Virus record (IMG/VR): IMGVR_UViG_3300050821_016542
Location: 1-37,032 of that record
Strand: one strand, 5' to 3'
Source of the DNA: a virus
DNA length: 37,032 nucleotides
Shown here: positions 12,985-19,027 of the stretch, piece after piece
Position numbering within the stretch: position 1 is the first letter of the stretch
Layout: each line of letters opens with the position of its first letter
Program-made: the position numbers and the translations under genes
Notes under the pieces: model-generated
What the model was told of the DNA's origin: nothing
What the model saw: only the letters and a program-made list of their open reading frames with translations
The model's database searches: none

Positions 12985-13082
12985 TCGAACTGTCCGGTAA
13001 TTCCGGTTAGTTGGAATATTGAACTATCGAGTAATTCTCGGTAGTTGGAACATTTTAAGTTATCCGGAAATTCCGTATAACT
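12979..13082. repeat. three tandem 34-36-bp hairpin units with compensating changes
   Basis: Units at 12979-13012, 13013-13046 and 13047-13082 each start GGAA(T/C)AT and contain an arm, an inner stem and an AATT loop. Unit 1 has AACT..CCGG-TAATT-CCGG..AGTT. Unit 2 has AACT..CGAG-TAATT-CTCG..AGTT, so the inner stem changed on both sides and still pairs. Unit 3 has AGTTAT.CGG-AAATT-CCG.ATAACT. The first unit overlaps the parS-like site. The array is iteron- or centromere-like, or a structured leader of the next gene. Confidence 0.8.
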
Positions 13083-13108
13083 GAATTTTGAACAGTAAAG
13101 GATATCTT

Positions 13109-13270
13109 ATGAAAGATGGAAAGCTACCTATTTTAGGAAAAAAAGAAATGGATCTAATTATTTATGACAGATTTGGAGATCATCGATTAATACATACTAT
13201 AATTGGAATATATGAAGATAATAAAGATATTGTTATAAAAGAAATAAAAGAATCTAAGTTAGATTCATAA
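13109..13270 (+). CDS. hypothetical protein, 53 aa
   Basis: A small charged protein (MKDGKLPILGKKEMDLIIYD...) predicted as beta strands plus a C-terminal helix. The frame stays open for seven codons upstream to a TTG, but AAAGGATATCTT just before the ATG supports this start. It directly follows the three-hairpin array, so its translation might be influenced by it. No family recognised. Confidence 0.6.
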   Translation: MKDGKLPILGKKEMDLIIYDRFGDHRLIHTIIGIYEDNKDIVIKEIKESKLDS

Positions 13271-13288
13271 GATATGAAAGGAGAAGCC

Positions 13289-13489
13289 ATGGAAAATTTA
13301 ATTTCAAATGAAATAAGAATTAAGATGAAAGTTACTATTGATATTCATTATGAATCATTAAATACAAAAGAAAGTACTGTTTATTTAATAGAAGATGACG
13401 ACATTCAAAATACTATCTTAGAGATATTGTTCTCACGGAAATCAGGATTGCCTTATAATTGCCATATTGATAAAGTATCAAAACGTTAA
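13289..13489 (+). CDS. hypothetical protein, 66 aa
   Basis: A small soluble protein (MENLISNEIRIKMKVTIDIHY...). AAAGGAGAAGCC before this ATG makes it the likely start rather than the in-frame ATG that overlaps it. A beta-rich N-terminal half with alternating hydrophobics is followed by an acidic patch and a basic end. It resembles the next gene in size and strand pattern (both have a ...VTIDI/...IEIEI strand near the start), which may mean a remote duplication. Confidence 0.6.
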   Translation: MENLISNEIRIKMKVTIDIHYESLNTKESTVYLIEDDDIQNTILEILFSRKSGLPYNCHIDKVSKR

Positions 13490-13501
13490 AGGATTTAGTT
13501 G

Positions 13502-13729
13502 ATGAATAATGAAAAAATAATTAAAGAAAAAGATATTTTCAAAATAGAAATTGAGATAAACGCGTTGGTTCAAGTTGGAGAGATAGATGAATTTTATGGA
13601 TGTGAAACAGGCTTATACTCTATTCAAAAACTTATTCAAGTAATAAATTTTAAAATAGATGATAATGAAGCTATAAATCAAATTATGGAAGTCATAAAGA
13701 AATGGAATACGCCTTATTCAATAACGTGA
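13502..13729 (+). CDS. hypothetical protein, 75 aa
   Basis: A small acidic protein with an N-terminal strand (IFKIEIEINALVQVGEI) and a C-terminal helical half (IQKLIQVINFKIDDNEAINQ). AAAGGATTTAGTTG leads into the ATG, close to the leader used by several late genes. No family recognised. Confidence 0.6.
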   Translation: MNNEKIIKEKDIFKIEIEINALVQVGEIDEFYGCETGLYSIQKLIQVINFKIDDNEAINQIMEVIKKWNTPYSIT

Positions 13730-13757
13730 TAAAAAGATTTTACATTAAAGAGGTTTT

Positions 13758-14021
13758 ATGATGTTAATGCACAATCCACCCCATCCTGGGAAAGTTGTTA
13801 AGCGGATGTTGATTGGGGCTAATCTGTCTGTTACAGAGGCTGCAAAAATACTTGGTGTTGAACGAATAAGCTTATCGAAATTGATTAATCAAAAATCAGG
13901 CATCAGTCCTGAAATGGCAGTTAGGCTTTCCTTAGCTTTTAATACAAGCAGTGAGATGTGGGTTAATATGCAAGAAATGTATAATCATTGCAGGGGTGGG
14001 ACTCGAACCCACGACCTCTAG
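13758..14021 (+). CDS. orphan HigA-like XRE antitoxin, 3' end fused into a tRNA
   Basis: An 87-aa frame. Residues 5-76 follow the HigA/VapI pattern: HNPPHPGKVVKRMLIGANLS, VTEAAKILGVERISLSKLIN, then ISPEMAVRLSLAFNTSSEMW. The HTH is complete. The final eleven residues (HCRGGTRTHDL) are antisense reading of the minus-strand tRNA, so the native C-terminus (family usually about 95-105 aa) was replaced when the two came together. No HigB toxin is adjacent. AAAGAGG precedes the ATG. It may repress host or own promoters, or neutralise a host HigB. Confidence 0.85.
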   Translation: MMLMHNPPHPGKVVKRMLIGANLSVTEAAKILGVERISLSKLINQKSGISPEMAVRLSLAFNTSSEMWVNMQEMYNHCRGGTRTHDL

Positions 14022-14060
14022 GTTATGAGCCTAGCAAGCTACCGCTGCTAACACCCTGCT
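13988..14060 (-). tRNA. tRNA-Met (CAU), initiator-like
   Basis: The minus strand folds as a tRNA: acceptor AGCAGGG/CCCTGCA with an unpaired A1-A72, T arm GTGGG/CCCAC with loop TTCGAGT, anticodon arm CTAGG/CCTAG with loop CTCATAA, and variable loop AGGTC. The unpaired 1-72 position and A11-T24 pair are marks of bacterial initiator tRNA. The third mark, three G-C pairs above the anticodon loop, is only partly present (two G-C and one A-T). The D arm is odd, with one extra base before it. CCA is not encoded. Confidence 0.85.
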
Positions 14061-14097
14061 TTTGTATTATAGCATCAAGGAAGATGAAAAAGTAATC

Positions 14098-14514
14098 ATG
14101 AGTTTATTTAGAATGGAGTTGCCCTATCCTCCAAGCGTGAACAAATATTGGATATACACAAAGCATGGTAAAATAGCTTTAACAAAAAAAGTACGTGAAT
14201 ACAAAAAGGCAGTGGCGTGGACAATTAATCTATCGGAATTATTTAAGCTATCGAGATGCAATAAAACTATTGATATCCCAGTAGTTGCTATGATTGAACT
14301 TTACCCGCCGGATAATCGCGTGAGAGATACAGATAATACGCAAAAGGCCATCTTTGATGCATTGCAATATGCTTATGTCATTCAAAATGATCAACTTATT
14401 GTTGAACATCATGTTAAAATGTTTCCAAAAAAAGATGGTGAGAAAAGTAATTACATTTTTGTTGAGATATGGGATGCTAAGTATTCGGTTTGGGATAAAA
14501 TTTTCTTGAATTAA
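14098..14514 (+). CDS. rusA: RusA-type Holliday junction resolvase
   Basis: A 138-aa protein with the RusA pattern: LPYPPSVNKYW near the N-terminus, a basic KKVREYKKAV helix, and PPDNRVRDTDNTQKAIFDAL then QNDQLI, which hold the acidic catalytic residues (D.RVRDTDN and the ND pair). RusA homodimers cut four-way junctions and branched replication or recombination intermediates before packaging. The length matches the family (about 120-140 aa). The frame is open back to the tRNA; the ATG at MSLFRMELPYPP is chosen because it starts just before the conserved domain, though no strong ribosome binding site is visible. Confidence 0.92.
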   Translation: MSLFRMELPYPPSVNKYWIYTKHGKIALTKKVREYKKAVAWTINLSELFKLSRCNKTIDIPVVAMIELYPPDNRVRDTDNTQKAIFDALQYAYVIQNDQLIVEHHVKMFPKKDGEKSNYIFVEIWDAKYSVWDKIFLN

Positions 14515-14529
14515 GAGGTGATTTGTATT

Positions 14530-14733
14530 GTGGTAGGTATATTTTTTTCATTAATTGCATTAATTGCATTAATTATTCACCTAATGTTATGTTTTTTTAT
14601 TTTTTACTTTGGTTATGAGCTTTATTTTCATCAATCTTTGTCATTTTTTGAAAAAAGAATTCTTTGGTTTTTATGGCTCGGGTTAGTGTTTATGTATACG
14701 AATTTTTCAAAAGTTCATATTTCCATAAAATAG
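14530..14733 (+). CDS. small membrane protein with two spans
   Basis: About 67 aa, almost entirely hydrophobic: GIFFSLIALIALIIHLMLCF and a segment ending FYFGYELYF, then a basic turn FFEKRI and WFLWLGLVFMY. No in-frame ATG occurs before the first span, so a GTG start is assumed, with AAGAGG eleven bases upstream. Holin-like in size and topology, but the position is inside a non-lysis region, so the role is open. Confidence 0.45.
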   Translation: MVGIFFSLIALIALIIHLMLCFFIFYFGYELYFHQSLSFFEKRILWFLWLGLVFMYTNFSKVHISIK

Positions 14734-14747
14734 AAAAAGGTTTTAAT

Positions 14748-14993
14748 ATGAATATTTTTAATTCAGTGGAAGTAATAGTTCGTTCAATTGAACAAAATAT
14801 ACCTAATGAAAAAGATTTTATCAAGACAGAAATAAGATATCATATAGTAAATAATAACGAAAATAGTAATAAAAAAATAAAAGAAATAAAAGAAATTATA
14901 GAAAACTTAAGTGAAGTAGACGATATAATTATAACTGAAAAAGAGGAAATTATAGATTTAATTGAATATATAGATGATATATTCAATTTTTAA
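14748..14993 (+). CDS. hypothetical protein, 81 aa
   Basis: A highly charged helical protein (MNIFNSVEVIVRSIEQNI...) rich in Ile, Glu, Asn and Lys, with an acidic C-terminus (LIEYIDDIFNF). AAAAAGG lies seven bases before this ATG, so upstream in-frame codons that overlap the previous gene are not used. No family recognised. Confidence 0.6.
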   Translation: MNIFNSVEVIVRSIEQNIPNEKDFIKTEIRYHIVNNNENSNKKIKEIKEIIENLSEVDDIIITEKEEIIDLIEYIDDIFNF

Positions 14994-15009
14994 TATAAGG
15001 ATAACTTTA

Positions 15010-15465
15010 ATGAATAAAAGAAAATTAAGAAAGGACTCATTAGATCAGCTTAAATTTTTAATAGAAGTTATACTTAAAGTTAAAACAAAGAGAGATATTA
15101 GTTTTTATGAGGAGGAAGCATTTAAATTTTATGTTTTTAAATTAAGAGAGGCAATAAAATATAATACAAAATTAAAGAAAGATTTAGATGGATTTTCAAG
15201 AAGAGCATATATGAGTATATTTAAACTTCCTGAAAACTTCAAACTTGATAATGAAGCTAAAAAGCTTATTGATAATGAAATGGAAAATAAATTACTCTCG
15301 CCAGAGGAAAAAGTTTATCGAGCACATTCATTGTTTAATGTGAACCCCGTTTTTGATCATATGTCATTAGATGAAATATTGGCATTTGATATTAAAAAAG
15401 AAATAGAATTGAACTCACTGATTAATTTACTCCCCATTCAATCCTCGGATGATTCGCTTCATTAA
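15010..15465 (+). CDS. helical protein with a DUF29-type C-terminal motif (variant)
   Basis: A 151-aa protein, all helical, with MNKRKLRKDSLDQLKFLIEV at the start. Near residue 120 NPVFDHMSLDEILAFDI resembles the DUF29 tail signature (P.SLEQILD.DF.P), though FYP is absent and about 25 residues follow. AAGGATAACTTTA precedes the ATG. It runs convergently into a leftward set of proteins with the same motif. The similarity is limited to the motif, so membership is tentative. Confidence 0.6.
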   Translation: MNKRKLRKDSLDQLKFLIEVILKVKTKRDISFYEEEAFKFYVFKLREAIKYNTKLKKDLDGFSRRAYMSIFKLPENFKLDNEAKKLIDNEMENKLLSPEEKVYRAHSLFNVNPVFDHMSLDEILAFDIKKEIELNSLINLLPIQSSDDSLH

Positions 15466-15809
15466 GTTATTATAGAATTATCATTACTAGGATAAAAGTT
15501 ATAATCCAGTATTTTTTCAAGTGAATATGGTTTTATTTTCTTAATATTAAATCTTTTTTTGAAATAATCATTCATTAGAAAGCAATAAATAGATTCTATA
15601 ATAATATTATTTGATTGTTTAAGTTCTTTTCTGATGAGAGATATTCGAACATGATCATATGGATGTGCTAGCATTGGAGGAATTTTAGATTCTTCAAAAT
15701 CAATAAGCCATTCTATAAGGCCTACCATTTGTGTGAGTTTGTCTAAAGTATAAGTTGAAATATAACGCAACTTTAAATCTTCTTCATTTTCATAATCAAA
15801 ATCTTTCAT
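15462..15809 (-). CDS. small helical protein with DUF29-type C-terminal motif
   Basis: A 115-aa protein. The last part IKPYSLEKILDYNFYPSND is a good DUF29 C-terminal signature. The upstream part (LTQMVGLIEWLIDFEESKI, MLAHPYDHVRISLIRKELKQ) is helical and has the H..L...I pattern expected of the middle of a DUF29 domain, but the N-terminal YAWL block is missing. AAGGTGATTGAT precedes the ATG, and the start overlaps the end of the upstream gene. Confidence 0.7.
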   Translation of the reverse strand: MKDFDYENEEDLKLRYISTYTLDKLTQMVGLIEWLIDFEESKIPPMLAHPYDHVRISLIRKELKQSNNIIIESIYCFLMNDYFKKRFNIKKIKPYSLEKILDYNFYPSNDNSIIT

Positions 15810-16278
15810 TATCAATCACCTTATCACATATTGAAGATAATACTACTTTAACCGCATCATGAATGACTTCAGGTGAAATATTCCCTTCTTTAGGTGCTGA
15901 CTTAATGGTTCTATATTCATGTACACCCCGAGGATAATTTTCAGCATCGGGATAGAAGTCAACATCGAGTATTTGATCTAGTGAGAAATGGGGATATTGA
16001 TTTACTTTAAATTCAAATTCGAACTGTTTTTTTTCATTCAAAATATAATCGAACATACTTTTTAGGTTAAAACCAGCATCTTGAGCCTCTAAAAGAATGG
16101 TTCTTTTATATATTAATCCATTATTTTCTTTTTCTAATTCTTCAATTTCCTTTTCTCGTTTTGCTATTTCATTTGATTTTATGCCGCTATTTCTTATGTT
16201 AATTAGTCTTGTTATAATAGATTTCATGGTATCAAATACCATTAATAAATGTTTTGTTTCAATATATGAAATGCTCAT
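15796..16278 (-). CDS. coiled-coil protein with DUF29-type motif and extra C-terminal tail
   Basis: A 160-aa protein: N-terminal helix (YIETKHLLMVFDTMKSIITR), a coiled coil with IAKREKEIEELEKENNGLIY (residues 38-57), then YPHFSLDQILDVDFYPDAEN near residue 100, a very good DUF29 tail signature, followed by about 45 more residues. AGGATTAAAA precedes the ATG. Coupled to the next gene. The DUF29 core helices are not recognisable, so the motif may be mobile between protein bodies. Confidence 0.7.
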   Translation of the reverse strand: MSISYIETKHLLMVFDTMKSIITRLINIRNSGIKSNEIAKREKEIEELEKENNGLIYKRTILLEAQDAGFNLKSMFDYILNEKKQFEFEFKVNQYPHFSLDQILDVDFYPDAENYPRGVHEYRTIKSAPKEGNISPEVIHDAVKVVLSSICDKVIDNERF

Positions 16279-16445
16279 TTTTAATCCTAATTTTCCTACG
16301 TGAAACAGGTGTTGCTTAAATAAAGTTATCCATGCATGAGCCTATACAGCATATGGGACTTCAATGATTTATCCACACATTTACACACAGAAATTGTGGA
16401 TAAGTTAATGAATGAAATCGCTAAAGCGTGACCGTTTATTCGTGG
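16279..16445. other. candidate replication origin with inverted DnaA boxes
   Basis: In this gene-free gap TTATCCACA (16369-16377) and TGTGGATAA (16395-16403) are two perfect DnaA-box 9-mers facing each other. TTATCCATG (16326-16334) is a near match. A parS half-site TACGTGAAACA (16297-16307) and a short CGCT/AGCG hairpin (from 16419) also lie here. Neighbouring genes point away from or across the gap without sharing it. Paired consensus DnaA boxes fit host-DnaA-dependent initiation. Confidence 0.6.
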
Positions 16446-16907
16446 TTAAAAATAACCCATCAAGATAATTTTATCATAAAGTATGTGTTCTAAAGTAAAC
16501 GGACATTTTTCAGGATAGCTCTCCTCAATTTGATCACTCAATCTTGCCGCTATTAATTTAGCGGTGGGGTAGCCACTTTCTAATGATTCGCAGGTTGAAA
16601 TATAGGATATTAAACTTGGGCTTTTGAATAGAATATTATTAATTTCAGTTCTTTTTCCTTCGATAACACCTTGAGTAAGCCATGCATCACTAAGACGTCT
16701 ATTTTCAGCAATTAAGAAAAATGCCATTAAGTGTTTAAGTAGGGCATCTAATTCACGTGTTACCCTTCTGGAGATACTTTCTATTTCATCGCATATGAAC
16801 CTATAATCACTTTGTGAAATAGAATTAAAATCTTTTTCTATAATTAAGTTAGACATGCGCATCAACCATGCATAATAATCTTTATTGTATTCAGATATTT
16901 CACTCAT
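16446..16907 (-). CDS. DUF29 family protein
   Basis: A 153-aa protein showing a whole DUF29 domain: YNKDYYAWLMRMSNLIIEKD at the N-terminus, IESISRRVTRELDALLKHLM in the middle, then W.....IEGKRTEINNILFKSPSL and the tail YPEKCPFTLEHILYDKI. DUF29 proteins are 140-160 aa and common in cyanobacteria and proteobacteria; their function is unknown. The last motif lacks the usual DFYP. The start overlaps the end of the gene upstream (AATGAGTGA). It anchors the identity of the related motif proteins around it. Confidence 0.85.
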   Translation of the reverse strand: MSEISEYNKDYYAWLMRMSNLIIEKDFNSISQSDYRFICDEIESISRRVTRELDALLKHLMAFFLIAENRRLSDAWLTQGVIEGKRTEINNILFKSPSLISYISTCESLESGYPTAKLIAARLSDQIEESYPEKCPFTLEHILYDKIILMGYF

Positions 16908-17226
16908 TATAAAAGCCAACGTCTATTATCTGTTCAAATGAAAAGTTTGTATTATCTTTTTTGTCTAATTCAACATTAGTGAGTTCATAGCAAGTATATA
17001 TGTGTTTAAATAATGAATCTTTATTGAGTAAATCAACTATTTTTTTTATAAATTCTGGATCCATTTCTTTAATTGTTGACCTTAAATGATCCAAGTTCTT
17101 TTTACTAGGATCTGTATCTTTGTTTTTAGAAATTCTTAATAGATTGATATTTATACTTATAATTTTCTTAATTACTTCAAAAGTAGTTACAGATATTTTC
17201 TGTAGTATTATATCTGGGTCGTTCAT
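16900..17226 (-). CDS. small protein with DUF29-type C-terminal motif
   Basis: A 108-aa helical protein (MNDPDIILQKISVTTFEVIK...) ending NFSFEQIIDVGFYNE, a clear form of the DUF29 tail. The N-terminal body is lysine- and isoleucine-rich with no YAWL block. AAGGAG precedes the ATG, and its stop is overlapped by the start of the bona fide DUF29 gene, so the two are co-translated and may interact. Confidence 0.7.
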   Translation of the reverse strand: MNDPDIILQKISVTTFEVIKKIISININLLRISKNKDTDPSKKNLDHLRSTIKEMDPEFIKKIVDLLNKDSLFKHIYTCYELTNVELDKKDNTNFSFEQIIDVGFYNE

Positions 17227-17337
17227 TTATCGCTCCTTAACTAATTTAGTGTTAAAATGAATAGTATTTTAACATTTTTGTTTACGCATTAACAGCACCG
17301 CTATACCATTCATAATTTTACAAAGATTAAATAACTA

Positions 17338-17365
17338 TTGACATTTATTAGTTAATAAGTATAGA
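17338..17365 (+). promoter_or_regulatory. sigma-70 promoter for the candidate ncRNA
   Basis: TTGACA and TATAGA with a 16-bp spacer, pointing right into a stretch without any rightward coding frame. The predicted first base (about 17371) coincides with the base of the first stem-loop. Confidence 0.7.
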
Positions 17366-17370
17366 ATGTT

Positions 17371-17523
17371 AAGACTTTGTAATCCATGGCACTCAAAGTC
17401 TGAAAAGGCGTATGCTTGGAATGGACTCTGTTCATACGCTTTGATATAATGCTGAAGTCTTCCTATAGGGTAAGTTAGTATCTTCCAAACGTGGAAGCTC
17501 CAGCAAATGCATATAGGAAGACA
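17371..17523 (+). ncRNA. candidate structured small RNA with three stem-loops
   Basis: Right after the promoter come three strong helices. AGACTTTG/CAAAGTCT (17372-17401). AAAGGCGTATG/CATACGCTTT with one bulged G (17404-17442), whose 18-base loop holds two GGA. GTCTTCCTATA/TATAGGAAGAC, a perfect 11-bp closing stem (17457-17522), enclosing CTTCC/GGAAG. No coding frame of note runs rightward here. A clear U run is lacking, so the 3' end is uncertain. GGA in loops makes it a possible CsrA ligand (inference). Confidence 0.6.
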
Positions 17524-17524
17524 T

Positions 17525-17842
17525 TTAAAATATTTTGTAAATTAATGATGTTAAAATTGAAGTTAATACTACAAGAATTGAATGGGATATTTTCCATTGG
17601 AAAGGTTCACAAGAGTATGTAGTTTCAGAAATAATTTTTATACTTTTGTATTTTGCCATTGCATTATTTAAAGATTTCAAAATAAACACAAGTTCATCTA
17701 TCTCTTCTTCAGAGAGTTTTTCACAACATTTAATTTTATTATAAAGAAAATTAGCTTTAAATAAACTCATTGTTATCATTGACTCGTCTTTATATAGATC
17801 AATATTTTCTACATGATTTTTATTTTCTGTTATATCATTCAT
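17525..17842 (-). CDS. tail-anchored membrane protein, 105 aa
   Basis: A soluble acidic N-terminal region and central helix (YNKIKCCEKLSEEEIDELVF) are followed by a single C-terminal hydrophobic span (ISHSILVVLTSILTSLIYKI). It has the same length and layout as the next gene upstream but no visible sequence similarity. AAGGATAATCATTA precedes the ATG. No family recognised; a membrane-targeted exclusion or host-interaction protein would fit but is not shown. Confidence 0.65.
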   Translation of the reverse strand: MNDITENKNHVENIDLYKDESMITMSLFKANFLYNKIKCCEKLSEEEIDELVFILKSLNNAMAKYKSIKIISETTYSCEPFQWKISHSILVVLTSILTSLIYKIF

Positions 17843-17860
17843 TAATGATTATCCTTATTG

Positions 17861-18178
17861 TTATTTTAAAAAACAAACTAAATTATATATGAAAATGGAT
17901 GAATTCAGAGCAAGTATCCCATATATTACGTAAAGTGAAGTTTTTGCTTTTATTGCTATTCTTTGTGATTCCATGCTATTCTTTTCAAGAATTTCAAGCA
18001 ATTCTCGTTCCGGTTCATTTTTTATTGTTTTTTCATAAATATTAGATGTGTTTCTTTTTTTCATTTCTTCCATTATAGAGTCGTACATGTACATAATGGT
18101 TTGTTGAAATTCGATGGGTATATCAAGTTTTACTTGATATTTAGTTTTTTCATCATCTTTTTTGACTTCAAAAATCAT
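17861..18178 (-). CDS. tail-anchored membrane protein, 105 aa (second of the pair)
   Basis: Residues 1-75 are charged and partly beta then helical (MIFEVKKDDEKTKYQVKLDI, then coiled-coil-like ELLEILEKNSMES). Residues 80-104 form one membrane span (SLYVIYGILALNSSIFIYNL). GGAGTAATAAGAA precedes the ATG. It is the first gene of a two-gene leftward unit ending at the ncRNA locus. No family recognised. Confidence 0.65.
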   Translation of the reverse strand: MIFEVKKDDEKTKYQVKLDIPIEFQQTIMYMYDSIMEEMKKRNTSNIYEKTIKNEPERELLEILEKNSMESQRIAIKAKTSLYVIYGILALNSSIFIYNLVCFLK

Positions 18179-18201
18179 TTCTTATTACTCCAATTTAGTC
18201 C

Positions 18202-18231
18202 GTGACAAATTGTAACAGCTTTAAATATAAT
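18202..18231 (+). promoter_or_regulatory. probable rightward promoter
   Basis: GTGACA and a perfect TATAAT are separated by 18 bp, upstream of the gene starting at 18268. The -35 box has one mismatch. Confidence 0.5.
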
Positions 18232-18267
18232 ATAGAAATGAGAGAATTATTAAGGAAAAGTTAATAA

Positions 18268-18753
18268 ATGGATGTAAGCGGATTATCACAATTATTTACA
18301 AAGACTATTTTTGAACTGATAGTATCTCTCAATCTTCTTAATGATTATGATAAATCTAAGTATGGAAAATGGCATCTTAAGAAATTAGTTAGAAAAGTGA
18401 AGATTAGAAGATCGTATGTACTTAATCTTCTTAAATCTACGCATGTGTATTTAAATTGTAGAAATCCTAAAAGAAAAAAAATAAGTGAATATGAATTAAT
18501 TAAAAAAATTACTAAAGAACATTATCCTCATGCGGAATTGAATGATATAGTTAGAATAATAAGGGATGCTCGTTTTTTGCCACATATTTACAATAAAAGA
18601 ATGGAAAAACTAGAAAAAGAAAGGAAGGAAATGAGAAAACAATGGTATAAGAAAACAAATTTTACAGAAAAAAGGGCTATTTTAAGAAAGAAAGATAAAG
18701 AAAAATGTGCATTGAATTGTTTGCATTGTATTGACATTAATTTTCGAAAATAA
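18268..18753 (+). CDS. basic hypothetical protein, 161 aa
   Basis: A strongly basic protein: an N-terminal helical part (MDVSGLSQLFTKTIFELIVS), a basic middle KLVRKVKIRRSYVLNLLKST, a long Lys/Arg/Glu helix (KRMEKLEKERKEMRKQWYKK) and a Cys-containing end CALNCLHCIDI. The charge pattern suggests nucleic-acid binding; no family recognised. AAGGAAAAGTTAATAA precedes the ATG. It is a single-gene rightward unit with its own promoter, lying between two leftward units. Confidence 0.65.
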   Translation: MDVSGLSQLFTKTIFELIVSLNLLNDYDKSKYGKWHLKKLVRKVKIRRSYVLNLLKSTHVYLNCRNPKRKKISEYELIKKITKEHYPHAELNDIVRIIRDARFLPHIYNKRMEKLEKERKEMRKQWYKKTNFTEKRAILRKKDKEKCALNCLHCIDINFRK

Positions 18754-19027
18754 TATCATTAATATACGTTTCGTGGGAGAACGACTCTGCTCTGGTACTT
18801 GCTAATATTTGCATCTTTTTAAATCTCTATGGGTTTTTAAGCCAAATACTAGTGTAGTTTCCTAGGGTCAATATCGATGTTTTAACTTCAGTTAAACTTC
18901 GCATATTGAATCCCACATGAGTTCCATTTTGGAACATGTGTTGAAAATACATAGAAAAATAGACATATCATTAAAATATGTCGATCATCTCGATAGGTAA
19001 AGGTATCGAATTAGACACCTTTAAACT
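18754..19027. other. gene-free region between convergent genes, with several stem-loops
   Basis: No convincing coding frame. Inverted repeats seen: TTTAACT/AGTTAAA near 18880-18896, CACATG(AG)TTCC with GGAACATGTG (18914-18940) and GACATAT/ATATGTC (18962-18982). The number of stems exceeds what terminating two convergent genes would need, so a second structured RNA or 3' UTR is possible. Confidence 0.5.
18999..19022. terminator. probable terminator between convergent genes
   Basis: AAAGGT and ACCTTT form a short stem followed by AAACTCTATTTTTT on the plus strand, just before the 3' end of the leftward gene. The stem is short (6 bp), so confidence is modest. Confidence 0.45.

Noticed and set aside
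12979-13082. CRISPR array
   Set aside because: Units are adjacent with no spacers and are imperfect hairpins, so this is an iteron-like array.
11416-14060. tRNA genes as an attP integration site
   Set aside because: Both are full-length tRNAs and no integrase is recognisable, so nothing supports site-specific integration here.
16292-16307. Fourth parS-like site TTTCCTACGTGAAACA
   Set aside because: Three mismatches in the left half; only the right half-site is good. Mentioned as a half-site in the origin region but not called.
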